A stretch of 64,000 bases of DNA from an uncultured Pseudomonas sp. (GTDB lineage: Bacteria > Pseudomonadota > Gammaproteobacteria > Pseudomonadales > Pseudomonadaceae), in contig NZ_OX044366.1 in the NCBI RefSeq assembly GCF_943846705.1, positions 3,224,001-3,288,000 of the forward strand, given 5' to 3'. Both the position numbers and the translations under genes were made by a program. Positions 34,614-45,003 of this stretch are shown here, in pieces (the first letter of the stretch is position 1; every line of letters starts with the position of its first letter). The notes below the pieces were generated by a model. It made no database searches. It had not been told where the DNA came from and saw only the letters and a program-made list of their open reading frames with translations.

Positions 34614-35423
34614 TTAGTTGGCTACGTCGACTTTGACGCGAATGTTCATGTCTTCACGTCCTTGAGTTGAACGGTGCTGGAGAAAATCGCTCTGCTCGCC
34701 TTGGTTCTGCTCGCTGACGCTACCAATGTTGATCCATTCACCCAGCCGGCCGCTGACTCGCGTATCGGTGCTTTGCACATCGATAGCGCCGGGCTGCGAC
34801 TGGCTGAGACGGTCACGGTTGCTGCTGATGGTGATATGCACCCGTTCACCGCTGAGGCTGGCGGTGACGTAGAAGCCACGGGTGACATCGCGGTATTGCG
34901 TGTGGCTGTAGGGCTGGCCATACACATCCCGGCCGCGGGTGGTCAGTGGCACGCTTTGGCCGACTTGAATCAGTGCTGGATAACCTTCGGTTGCTTGCAC
35001 CTGTTGGGTGCCGCCGCTGCGGCTATCGGTGCTGCGGCGAATGATGCGCACCTGGTCGCGACCATTGACTTCGCCCTGACCGATCTGGATTTCAGCATTG
35101 CCGGCGCTGATAGAGCCATCCGCCTGATAACCCCGGTCGCTGTGAAAGCCAGACTCGTTGCTGTCGACACTGATCAGCAAGCGCCGCGGCTCGGTGTCGA
35201 GTTGCTGCAGCAGCGCGCGCACCTCGGCAATTTTCGCCGGTTCGGCATTGACGATCAGCTGGTTGCCGTAAGCGTTGACCTTGCCCTCCTGACCGAGCAC
35301 CGATTGCAGCACGCTCAGCACCTCATCGGCCGTACGGTAGTTCAGCGGAATGACTTCTGTGGCGGCATTGACAGACAAACTGCAGCTCAGCAGCGCGGCG
35401 ACAAGCAGGGCACGAACCTTCAT
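34614..35423 (-). CDS. Short secretin N-domain-like exported protein
   Basis: A 269-residue exported protein with a signal peptide (about 1-20, ends SVNAA). A secretin/TonB short N-domain (about 22-85, with RTADEVLSVLQSVLG and NAEPAKIAEVRALLQQLD) follows. The rest is a beta-rich region without the pore-forming gate of true secretins. True secretins exceed 500 residues, so this protein probably does not form a channel by itself. It overlaps the upstream gene by ATGA, so the two are translated together. The role is unknown. It is conserved next to aceA in Pseudomonas as I recall it. Confidence 0.75.
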   Translation of the reverse strand: MKVRALLVAALLSCSLSVNAATEVIPLNYRTADEVLSVLQSVLGQEGKVNAYGNQLIVNAEPAKIAEVRALLQQLDTEPRRLLISVDSNESGFHSDRGYQADGSISAGNAEIQIGQGEVNGRDQVRIIRRSTDSRSGGTQQVQATEGYPALIQVGQSVPLTTRGRDVYGQPYSHTQYRDVTRGFYVTASLSGERVHITISSNRDRLSQSQPGAIDVQSTDTRVSGRLGEWINIGSVSEQNQGEQSDFLQHRSTQGREDMNIRVKVDVAN

Positions 35424-36061
35424 AGCAGAAAACTCCGTAAATCAGCGTCGGTAATACTGGTGTCCCAGGCTTGATCAAACTGTGCACGGCGCTGGCGATT
35501 GCGCCCTGGGTCTTGGTACAGGGCATAGCCGCTGGTTTGGCCAATTTCGGGCAATAGCAGCACGCCACGGTCATCGGCCAGGAGAAACACCAGCGCCTCA
35601 TTTGGGTAATCTGGGTGCAGTTTGCGGATCTGCAGGTTGCTCGGTAATCGCCGCGCAAGGCCGAGTAGGCGATGGCCTTCCTTGACGGCGCGGCTGGGAT
35701 CGCGCAGCAGGATGCGCAGTTGATTGCGCGGGCTGGCTAAAAGAAAGCGAGTGCAGGCGTCCTGAATGCTGCTGTGGTGATACAACCAGGGTTCCAGGTC
35801 ATGGCTGTAGATACACAGGCTGCGCTGGGCTTGCTGGAGCATGGCGAGTGCATGGGCGCGGCCGTGTTCGGGCAGACTGAAGCGCTCAAGCGCCAGGTGT
35901 GCGCCCAGAATAAATGGCGCGGGCTCTGCGCGCGGGCTGTCCGGGCCGGGACTGGACGGATTATGCACAGCAAAACGCCCCGGTGATTGAAACTCGATGG
36001 CGGGGAGCTCTACTGGCTCTGGACGCTCGGTTGCTTCACTCGGGACGTTTTCGTCGTTCAT
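35420..36061 (-). CDS. DUF7931-like protein (PLD-fold-like)
   Basis: A 213-residue cytosolic protein with a proline-rich, probably flexible N-terminus (about 1-45). A domain with RSLCIYSHDLEPWLYHH and NQLRILLRDPSRAVKEGH follows, reminiscent of phospholipase D-like folds but without an HKD catalytic motif. The function is unknown and the family name is from memory. It is translationally coupled to the secretin-like gene and lies 9 bp after the GNAT gene, in an operon-like series running from the cupin hydroxylase to the secretin-like gene. Confidence 0.6.
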   Translation of the reverse strand: MNDENVPSEATERPEPVELPAIEFQSPGRFAVHNPSSPGPDSPRAEPAPFILGAHLALERFSLPEHGRAHALAMLQQAQRSLCIYSHDLEPWLYHHSSIQDACTRFLLASPRNQLRILLRDPSRAVKEGHRLLGLARRLPSNLQIRKLHPDYPNEALVFLLADDRGVLLLPEIGQTSGYALYQDPGRNRQRRAQFDQAWDTSITDADLRSFLL

Positions 36062-36070
36062 TTAGGCCTC

Positions 36071-36496
36071 TCAGGCGCTGCTACGCACCATGTCCACGTG
36101 GGGGATGCCAGCTTCCAGATATTCACCGCTGACGATGGCAAACCCGAGCTTTTCATAGAAGGCAGTGGCATGCACCTGGGCGCTGAGCATTTGCTGGGTC
36201 AGGCCACGTTGTTCTGCTTCTTCGATCACTGCTTGAATCAGTGCCACGCCAACGTTCAGCCCGCGCCAGTCCTTGAGCACCGAAACACGACCTATATGCC
36301 CGTCGGGCAACAGCCGCGCTGTACCGATAGGGTAGTCGCCTTCCAAGGCAAGAAAGTGCACGGCTTCGGCATCTTCGGCATCCCATTCGAGCTCTGGCGG
36401 CACTGCTTGTTCCGCGACAAACACGGTGTCACGAATGCGCCGCAGGTCAGCGTTGTCCTTTTGCCAGTCGGCCAGGCGAACGTGTATCTCACTCAT
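36071..36496 (-). CDS. GNAT-family N-acetyltransferase
   Basis: A 141-residue acetyltransferase. The acetyl-CoA-binding loop is read in RVSVLKDWRGLNVGVALIQA (residues about 70-89), and a typical C-terminal segment FYEKLGFAIVSGEYLEAGIPH follows. The substrate is unknown; the ElaA-like length and pattern suggest a general small-molecule acetyltransferase. The start ATG at 36496 overlaps the end of the cupin gene by 8 bp and has TGGAG upstream, so the longer in-frame reading is rejected. Confidence 0.85.
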   Translation of the reverse strand: MSEIHVRLADWQKDNADLRRIRDTVFVAEQAVPPELEWDAEDAEAVHFLALEGDYPIGTARLLPDGHIGRVSVLKDWRGLNVGVALIQAVIEEAEQRGLTQQMLSAQVHATAFYEKLGFAIVSGEYLEAGIPHVDMVRSSA

Positions 36497-37655
36497 CAGC
36501 AAACTCCAGGCTGCCTTGCTTGACCAGTTCAACCAGCAGGTTACGCCCTTCGTCATCGGCCAGCCACGGGCCGAGGTTGTCGATATGCAGGGCGTCGGCA
36601 GCGCATACCAGCTTCAGCAATTCACGCAGGTCGGCCGAGAACAGGCGGCTCTGGCCGCTGGCGAACAGCACCAAGTCTTCACCAACTTCCGACCAGGCCA
36701 TACGTGCACTGGGGTTGCGGATCATCACGGCGCCATCTTCCAGGCTGGCGAGGAAGGCTTCTTCGTCGATTTCAATACCGGCGATCAGTTCCGGGTAACG
36801 CGGCTCGGTCATGAATTGGCCGAACCAAGTCATCAGCAGGCGCTCATCGCTCATATGCTCGGCGAGCAAGGCTTTGAGGCGATCGAGGGCGTCGCGTTGA
36901 ATTTGTGTCGGGTCGCTGGTTGGCTGCGCGTCGGCGTCGCTGTAGCGCTCTTCATCGGGCAGGAACTGGCCAAGAAAGTCGGTGAAATGGGTCAGGACTT
37001 CAGCCGCGCTTGGCGCACGGAAGCCTACGGAATACGTCATACAGTCATCCTCAGCGGTACCACAGTGGGCCAGAAGCGGCGGCAGATAGAGCATGTCGCC
37101 GGGTTCCAGAACCCATTCTTCAGTTTTAACGAATTCAGCAAGGATCTTCAGATCCGCGTGTTGCAACATCGGGCTGTCGGAATCGCACGTCTGGCCAACC
37201 TGCCAGCGACGCGAACCAAAGCCTTGCAGCAGAAATACATCGTAATTATCGAAATGCGGGCCGACGCCACCGCCGGGTGCGGCGAAGCTGACCATCACAT
37301 CGTCAATGCGCCACTTCGGCAGAAACTTGAATTCTTCCAGCAGCTCAGCCACTTCCGGAACGAACTGATCAACAGCCTGCACCAGCAACGTCCAGTCGCG
37401 CTCAGGTAGCTCGGCGAAGGCGTCTTCGGCAAAGGGGCCGCGACGCAACTCCCACGGGCGCTCGCCATGCTCGATGACCAGGCGCGATTCGATTTCTTCT
37501 TCAAGGGCCAGGCCGGCCAGCTCATCTGGAGAGATCGGGCTCTCAAAGCCAGGAACAGCCTGGCGCACCAGCAAGGGCTTCTTTTGCCAGTAGTCGCGCA
37601 TGAACTCGCGCGCAGTCAGCCCGCCCAGCAGTTGAAGAGGAATATCAGGATTCAT
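36489..37655 (-). CDS. Cupin 2-oxoglutarate oxygenase, ribosomal protein uL16 arginine hydroxylase (YcfD/RoxA type)
   Basis: A 388-residue JmjC/cupin oxygenase. The Fe(II) facial triad is visible as H134-x-D136 (GPHFDNYDVF) and H197 (PPLLAHCG), followed by a C-terminal winged-helix/dimerisation region. The E. coli homologue hydroxylates Arg81 of ribosomal protein L16 using 2-oxoglutarate and O2. Here the same role is expected, based on the matching motif spacing. It heads the series cupin-GNAT-DUF7931-secretin-like, and the purB terminator lies just upstream. Confidence 0.85.
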   Translation of the reverse strand: MNPDIPLQLLGGLTAREFMRDYWQKKPLLVRQAVPGFESPISPDELAGLALEEEIESRLVIEHGERPWELRRGPFAEDAFAELPERDWTLLVQAVDQFVPEVAELLEEFKFLPKWRIDDVMVSFAAPGGGVGPHFDNYDVFLLQGFGSRRWQVGQTCDSDSPMLQHADLKILAEFVKTEEWVLEPGDMLYLPPLLAHCGTAEDDCMTYSVGFRAPSAAEVLTHFTDFLGQFLPDEERYSDADAQPTSDPTQIQRDALDRLKALLAEHMSDERLLMTWFGQFMTEPRYPELIAGIEIDEEAFLASLEDGAVMIRNPSARMAWSEVGEDLVLFASGQSRLFSADLRELLKLVCAADALHIDNLGPWLADDEGRNLLVELVKQGSLEFADE

Positions 37656-37694
37656 CGCTAAGCCCTTGAATTAAGTGGATACCCATAAATAAAA

Positions 37695-37715
37695 ACGCCC
37701 GGCGCAGCCGGGCGT
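37695..37715 (-). terminator. Rho-independent terminator after purB
   Basis: A 9-bp perfect stem (ACGCCCGGC / GCCGGGCGT) with a 3-base loop is followed on the minus strand by TTTTTA. It separates purB from the cupin operon. Confidence 0.88.
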
Positions 37716-37733
37716 CTGGGTGGCTATTGCCGT

Positions 37734-39104
37734 TTAGATGCGCTTGGCCTGAGCGACCGCGTTGCCGATGTAGCTGGCAGGGGTCAGTAACTTCAGCTCG
37801 GCCTTGGCTTCGGCAGGCATGTCCAGGCCGTCGATGAACGTCTGCAGGGCTTCTGGGCTGATGCCTTTGCCACGGGTCAGCTCTTTGAGCTTCTCATAGG
37901 GGTTTTCGATGGCATAGCGGCGCATCACGGTCTGGATCGGCTCGGCGAGCACTTCCCAGCAGGCATCCAAATCGTCAGCAATACGTTGAGCATTGAGCTC
38001 CAACTTACTGATTCCTTTGAGGCTGGCTTCGTAAGCAATCACGCTATGAGCGAAGCCCACACCGAGGTTGCGCAGCACCGTGGAGTCGGTCAGGTCACGC
38101 TGCCAGCGCGAGATCGGCAGCTTGCTGGCCAGGTGCTGGAACAGCGCGTTAGCGATACCCAGATTGCCTTCGGAGTTCTCGAAGTCGATCGGGTTGACCT
38201 TGTGCGGCATGGTCGAGGAGCCGATTTCACCGGCGATGGTGCGCTGTTTGAAATAGCCCAGGGATATATAGCCCCAGATATCCCGGTCGAAGTCGATCAG
38301 GATGGTGTTGAAGCGCGCGATGCCATCGAACAGCTCGGCGATATAGTCATGCGGCTCGATCTGCGTGGTGTAGGGGTTGAACTGCAGGCCCAGGTCACCT
38401 TCGATGAACTGCTTGGCGTTGGCCTCCCAGTCGATCTGCGGGTAGGCAGACAGGTGGGCGTTGTAGTTGCCCACGGCACCGTTGATCTTGCCCAGCAATG
38501 GCACGGCGGCCACTTGGGTGATCTGCCGCTCCAGGCGATACACCACGTTGGCCAACTCTTTACCCAGGGTGGTCGGCGAGGCCGGCTGGCCGTGGGTGCG
38601 CGAGAGCATGGGGACATCGGCAAACTTCACCGCCAGCTCGCGGATCGCTTCGGCGGTCTGGCGCATCAGCGGCAGCAGCACGTCATCACGGCCGGCGCGC
38701 AGCATCAGCGCGTGGGACAGGTTGTTGATGTCTTCACTGGTGCAGGCGAAGTGGATGAACTCACTGACCTTGTCCAACTCAGGCAGCTTGGCGGCTTGTT
38801 CCTTGAGCAGGTACTCCACGGCTTTGACGTCGTGGTTGGTGGTGCGCTCGATTTCTTTCACGCGTTCGGCGTGCTCAACGGCGAAGTTTTCCGCCAGGTC
38901 GTTGAGGATGGCCTGTGCTTCGGCGGAGAAGGGCGCAACCTCGGTCACCCCTTCATGGGCGGCGAGGCGTTGTAGCCAGCGCACCTCAACCATTACACGG
39001 AAACGGATCAGGCCGTATTCACTGAAAATTGGGCGCAGTGCGCTGGTTTTGCCGGCGTAGCGGCCATCAACGGGGGAAACCGCGGTGAGCGAGGAAAGCT
39101 GCAT
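37734..39104 (-). CDS. purB: Adenylosuccinate lyase PurB
   Basis: It removes fumarate from SAICAR and from adenylosuccinate in purine synthesis. The 456-residue length equals the usual size. The fumarase/aspartase-family signature is read as SSTMPHKVNPIDFENSEG and the catalytic histidine in TTNHDVKAVEY. The ATG at 39104 is chosen because it gives the canonical MQLSSLTAVSPVDGRY start; the upstream nine codons are not conserved. In many gammaproteobacteria purB is adjacent to hflD and mnmA; here an EamA transporter intervenes. Confidence 0.97.
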   Translation of the reverse strand: MQLSSLTAVSPVDGRYAGKTSALRPIFSEYGLIRFRVMVEVRWLQRLAAHEGVTEVAPFSAEAQAILNDLAENFAVEHAERVKEIERTTNHDVKAVEYLLKEQAAKLPELDKVSEFIHFACTSEDINNLSHALMLRAGRDDVLLPLMRQTAEAIRELAVKFADVPMLSRTHGQPASPTTLGKELANVVYRLERQITQVAAVPLLGKINGAVGNYNAHLSAYPQIDWEANAKQFIEGDLGLQFNPYTTQIEPHDYIAELFDGIARFNTILIDFDRDIWGYISLGYFKQRTIAGEIGSSTMPHKVNPIDFENSEGNLGIANALFQHLASKLPISRWQRDLTDSTVLRNLGVGFAHSVIAYEASLKGISKLELNAQRIADDLDACWEVLAEPIQTVMRRYAIENPYEKLKELTRGKGISPEALQTFIDGLDMPAEAKAELKLLTPASYIGNAVAQAKRI

Positions 39105-39190
39105 GGGAGGCGTTCTCGGACAATCGGGCATTGAAAAGGGCGCGTATCATACATGAAATCGGCAGCTAAATTGCGCTTGCTTGCTACCGT

Positions 39191-40051
39191 TCAGCTGCGT
39201 TTGCGTCGAGTAATGGATAACAGGCTGGCACTGAAAATCAGGGCGGCACCAATCCATGAGGTTAAGTCAGGTGTTTCACCCCAGCGCCACCAGGCAATCG
39301 CCCCGGCAAATACGATCGCCAAATAGGCAAAGGGGCCGATCAGACCAGGTGGAGCCAGGCCGTAAGCCTTGGACATAATGATTTGACTGGCCGTCGCCAG
39401 CAGGCCAATCACCAGTAACAGCAGCAGCTCATGCTGGGTCATTGGCTGCCAGGCCCACGCCAGTGGGATGGCTGAGATCACGGCGCTGAACAGCGAAAAA
39501 TAGAAGACGATACGAAATGCCGGTTCGGTGTCGCTCATCTCGCGGATCGAGACAAAGGCAAAGGCTGCCAGCACGCTGGCGGCCATGCCGATCAACGTCT
39601 GGCTATCGAGTAGTGCGGCAGAGGGTTTGGCTACCAGCAACACGCCAACGAGGCCAATCCCCGTCGTCACCAGCATGCGTTTAGTCAGCGGCTCCTTGAG
39701 CCACCACCAGGCAATCAGCGGGGTGAATAGCGGGGCCGAGTAGGTGAAGAGCATGGCGTCAGCCAGCGGTAGGTGGGCAATCGCGTAGAAGAAGCAGTAC
39801 ATCGCTGCCAAGCCGTACGTAGTGCGCCACAGGTGAGACTTTAACCGTGTGGTTTTAAGCGGCCGGACACCCTTTAGCAGCACCAGCGGTAGAAAAAACA
39901 GCACGCCAATCAGGTTGCGAAAGAACACCACCGACTCGTTGTTGACGCTGACGGATACTTCGCGAACACCGACCCCCATTAGCGAGAACAGCAGCGCAGA
40001 AAGTGCCAGCAATACCGCGCCCTGTAGCGGCTTGACCGAACGCGTAGTCAT
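39191..40051 (-). CDS. EamA-family DMT transporter
   Basis: A 286-residue inner-membrane transporter with ten hydrophobic segments and two EamA repeats (about 12-140 and 150-280). The substrate is unknown; such proteins carry metabolites or drugs. The ATG at 40051 follows the hflD stop (40054) by only two bases, so the genes are probably co-transcribed with mnmA-hflD. It is the last gene of the nudJ-mnmA-hflD-EamA series and lies 86 bp from purB. Confidence 0.85.
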   Translation of the reverse strand: MTTRSVKPLQGAVLLALSALLFSLMGVGVREVSVSVNNESVVFFRNLIGVLFFLPLVLLKGVRPLKTTRLKSHLWRTTYGLAAMYCFFYAIAHLPLADAMLFTYSAPLFTPLIAWWWLKEPLTKRMLVTTGIGLVGVLLVAKPSAALLDSQTLIGMAASVLAAFAFVSIREMSDTEPAFRIVFYFSLFSAVISAIPLAWAWQPMTQHELLLLLVIGLLATASQIIMSKAYGLAPPGLIGPFAYLAIVFAGAIAWWRWGETPDLTSWIGAALIFSASLLSITRRKRS

Positions 40052-40053
40052 GT

Positions 40054-40674
40054 TCAGCCGCGCAGCAGAGGGTAGAGCTCTTTGAGCAACTTGCTGCGGC
40101 TGAACACCATCTGCCAGCGATGACCGCCCAGTTGACGCCACAGCCGTGCAGAGCGAATGCCGGCGAGGAGCAGGGCGCGGATTTTCGCGGCATTGTTGGC
40201 TTGCTGCAGGTGGCGCATGTCACCTTGCACCTGAATCCGCTGGCGGAAGGTGCTGATGGTGTCCTGGTACAGGGCGCCGCAGTTGGCGATGACATTTTCA
40301 TGGGTCGGACCGAAGTGCTCGACCTGCTGTTGGACTTGGTCGAGGCGACTGCCCATTACTTGCAGCATATCGCCGCGCTTATTCAGTTGCCGCTCCAGCG
40401 AGGTCAAGGCCAGTGCGTAGCGCAGCGGTTCGCGCTGCAGGCTGGCTGGGTCACGTTCCAGTGCCCCCACCAAGGCGCGGTAACCCTCGCGCAAATTAAG
40501 ATCATCGCCGCCATACACGTCTAGCGTGCTCTTTGGGTCGCGCACCAGCAGGCTGTTAATCAAACACGCCACGGCAGGTTCGCTGACCTGGCCGGTACGC
40601 GCCAGCGTGTCGACCAGTACAGCGGATTCAAATACCGCGCCGAGGGCGATCAGTTGTTCGCGGATCGGGTTCAT
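40054..40674 (-). CDS. hflD: High frequency lysogenization protein HflD homologue
   Basis: A 206-residue all-helical protein with the family pattern NSLLVRDPKSTLDVYGG. In E. coli it is a membrane-peripheral protein that antagonises lambda CII; its general role is unclear. The ATG at 40674 overlaps the mnmA stop in an ATGA, so upstream in-frame codons are rejected. Synteny mnmA-hflD-purB is conserved across gammaproteobacteria. Confidence 0.93.
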   Translation of the reverse strand: MNPIREQLIALGAVFESAVLVDTLARTGQVSEPAVACLINSLLVRDPKSTLDVYGGDDLNLREGYRALVGALERDPASLQREPLRYALALTSLERQLNKRGDMLQVMGSRLDQVQQQVEHFGPTHENVIANCGALYQDTISTFRQRIQVQGDMRHLQQANNAAKIRALLLAGIRSARLWRQLGGHRWQMVFSRSKLLKELYPLLRG

Positions 40675-41789
40675 GCCTGCGGCTCCGGTGTAGTCCAAGG
40701 CTCGGCGACTTCAATCACGCCGCCGCCCAAGCAGATCTCACCGTCGTAAAACACCACGGATTGGCCTGGGGTTACCGCGCGCTGTGGTTCGTCAAATGTC
40801 GCGCGGTAGCCGCTGGCGGTTTGTTCCAGCGTGCAGGCCTGATCGGCCTGGCGATAGCGCACCTTGGCAGTCAGCTGGCGTGGCGTCGTTAAATCAACCG
40901 GGTTGACCCAGTAGATCTCCGAGGCGAGCAGGGCGCGACTGAACAGCCAGGGATGATTATTGCCCTGGCCGACCACCAACACATTACGTGTCAGGTCTTT
41001 GCGCAAGACATACCACGGCTCGTCACTGGCATCCTTCAAACCGCCAATGCCCAGACCCTGGCGCTGGCCGATGGTGTGGTACATCAGGCCGTGGTGGCGG
41101 CCGATGACGTCGCCATCGGTAGTTTCGATATTGCCAGGCTGTGCGGGCAGGTACTGCTTGAGGAAGTCACTGAAACGCCGCTCACCAATAAAGCAGATGC
41201 CGGTGGAGTCTTTCTTTTTCGCCGTGGCCAACTGGTATTTTTCGGCAATGGCACGCACCGCAGGCTTTTCCAGTTCGCCGACCGGGAACAGGGTCTTGGC
41301 AATCTGCTCACCGCCAACGGCATGCAGGAAGTAGCTCTGGTCCTTGTTAGGGTCCAGGCCCTTGAGCAGCTCAGTGCGTGCGTCGATATCACGACGGCGC
41401 ACGTAATGGCCGGTGGCGATCAAGTCGGCACCAAGCATCAGGGCGTAGTCGAGGAAGGCTTTGAACTTGATTTCGCGGTTACACAGGATGTCCGGGTTGG
41501 GCGTGCGCCCAGCCTTGTATTCAGCCAGGAAGTGCTCGAACACGTTGTCCCAGTATTCGGCGGCAAAATTGGCGGTGTGCAGCTTGATGCCAATTTTGTC
41601 GCAGACCGCCTGCGCATCCGCCAGGTCGTCCATGGCGGTGCAGTAGTCGGTGCCGTCGTCTTCGTCCCAGTTCTTCATGAACAGGCCTTCGACCTGATAA
41701 CCCTGTTCAAGCAGAAGCAGGGCGGATACGGAGGAGTCTACGCCGCCGGACATGCCGACGATGACGCGCTGGGTGCTTGGCTCTTGCAT
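40671..41789 (-). CDS. mnmA: tRNA-specific 2-thiouridylase MnmA
   Basis: It transfers sulfur to U34 of tRNA for Lys, Glu and Gln, receiving it from TusE. The Tus relay is encoded 20 kb away at 61-62.6 kb. The 372-residue protein has the ATP pyrophosphatase loop in GMSGGVDSS (about 12-20) and the two active-site cysteines, in CNREIKF and DSTGICFIGERRF. The start is either ATG 41789 or GTG 41804 (five residues longer); neither has a clear ribosome site. It overlaps hflD by ATGA and lies 62 bp after nudJ. Confidence 0.96.
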   Translation of the reverse strand: MQEPSTQRVIVGMSGGVDSSVSALLLLEQGYQVEGLFMKNWDEDDGTDYCTAMDDLADAQAVCDKIGIKLHTANFAAEYWDNVFEHFLAEYKAGRTPNPDILCNREIKFKAFLDYALMLGADLIATGHYVRRRDIDARTELLKGLDPNKDQSYFLHAVGGEQIAKTLFPVGELEKPAVRAIAEKYQLATAKKKDSTGICFIGERRFSDFLKQYLPAQPGNIETTDGDVIGRHHGLMYHTIGQRQGLGIGGLKDASDEPWYVLRKDLTRNVLVVGQGNNHPWLFSRALLASEIYWVNPVDLTTPRQLTAKVRYRQADQACTLEQTASGYRATFDEPQRAVTPGQSVVFYDGEICLGGGVIEVAEPWTTPEPQA

Positions 41790-41851
41790 GGGAATACTGG
41801 ACACGGCTTTAGAAAAAGAGCGCGATTCTAGCAGGCCGCGAAGCCCGGCCG

Positions 41852-42298
41852 TTAATCGCGGATGAGTGACAGCGGAAAACAGTCCCCGCTCAGGTAGTCA
41901 TCGATGCAGCGCAATACCAGTTCGCTGCGCCAGCGCTCGGGTTGGGCAGCCAGTTCGTCACGGCTTAGCCAGCGTGGGCCAATGATGCCGTCATCCAGCG
42001 TGTAGTCAGGGTGGTGGCGCAGCGCTTTGCCGGCAAAACACACGCGTTGATAGGTCACGCCATTGCTGGGTGCGGTGTACAGGTAGATTCCCGTTACGCT
42101 GGTCAGCTCGACATCCCAGCCGGTTTCTTCAAGTGTTTCGCGGATCGCCGCTTGCAACAGGCTTTCGTTGGCGTCCAGGTGTCCGGCGGGTTGATTGAAT
42201 ACGGCTCGACCTTCGGCCATTTCCTCGACAAGAAGGAAACGGCCCTGGTCTTCAATGACTGTGGCGACGGTGATATGCGGCTGCCAATCCATGTTCAC
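41852..42298 (-). CDS. nudJ: Nudix hydrolase (NudJ-like)
   Basis: A 148-residue phosphohydrolase. The Nudix box GHLDANESLLQAAIRETLEE begins near residue 39 and continues TGW, fitting the GX5EX7REUXEEXGU pattern. NudJ members hydrolyse thiamine pyrophosphate precursors and nucleoside triphosphates; the substrate is inferred from position next to mnmA, which is the classical nudJ-mnmA pair. The start is GTG at 42298 or ATG at 42292, with AGG five bases before the GTG. Confidence 0.85.
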   Translation of the reverse strand: MNMDWQPHITVATVIEDQGRFLLVEEMAEGRAVFNQPAGHLDANESLLQAAIRETLEETGWDVELTSVTGIYLYTAPSNGVTYQRVCFAGKALRHHPDYTLDDGIIGPRWLSRDELAAQPERWRSELVLRCIDDYLSGDCFPLSLIRD

Positions 42299-42351
42299 TT
42301 TAACCTGCTAAGAAAAAATCGATCATAGCCTGATTCTACCCGTGCAAAACG

Positions 42352-42382
42352 CAGCAGCCCCGGCACAAGGCCAGGGCTGCTG
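42352..42382 (-). terminator. Terminator after idh
   Basis: A 9-bp outer stem (CAGCAGCCC / GGGCTGCTG) continues as GGC/GCC around a loop. On the minus strand it is followed by CGTTTTGC. It lies 35 bp after the idh stop. Confidence 0.7.
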
Positions 42383-42416
42383 TTGTTACAACATCTTTAA
42401 TGCAAGGCGTTAGGCT

Positions 42417-44642
<2,226 letters not shown>

Positions 44643-45003
44643 TTAGAGTTAACTCTCTTCTTTGCTGAGCGTACACAGGCACTCGACATGCGTAGGTAAA
44701 CGCCAAGGCCCATGATGAGTGGGCCTGAAGTCGAGGTGTGCCGCGGTGATGTTGGATGCACCAGTAGAGTGTTGAGCATTTCGAGCCGTTGAGTCGCTGT
44801 AGCAGTTCGACGGCTTCAAGACGCGAGCCACTTATTCGGGGTACCTACGCCTTATGACCTGTTGGTCAGGTGGGCAGTATATCACCGCGACCGTACGGCG
44901 CAGAATGCCTTGGTGCATAAGACCAATGAACATATGGTTTCGCCCGATTCAAGTGGGTTACTCTCGGGTGATCTGATTGTTTAACCACAAGACGGAGTCC
45001 AGC
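44643..45003. other. Divergent idh/icd promoter region
   Basis: 361 bp without a gene. Several short inverted repeats are present, for example the GGCC-rich stretch near 44700-44735, but I could not assign -35/-10 boxes with confidence. Small open frames here are unsupported. Confidence 0.4.

Noticed and set aside
36426..37409. 327-codon open frame antisense to the cupin hydroxylase
   Set aside because: Shadow; sense frame has the HxD...H triad.
37986..38975. 329-codon open frame antisense to purB
   Set aside because: Shadow of purB.
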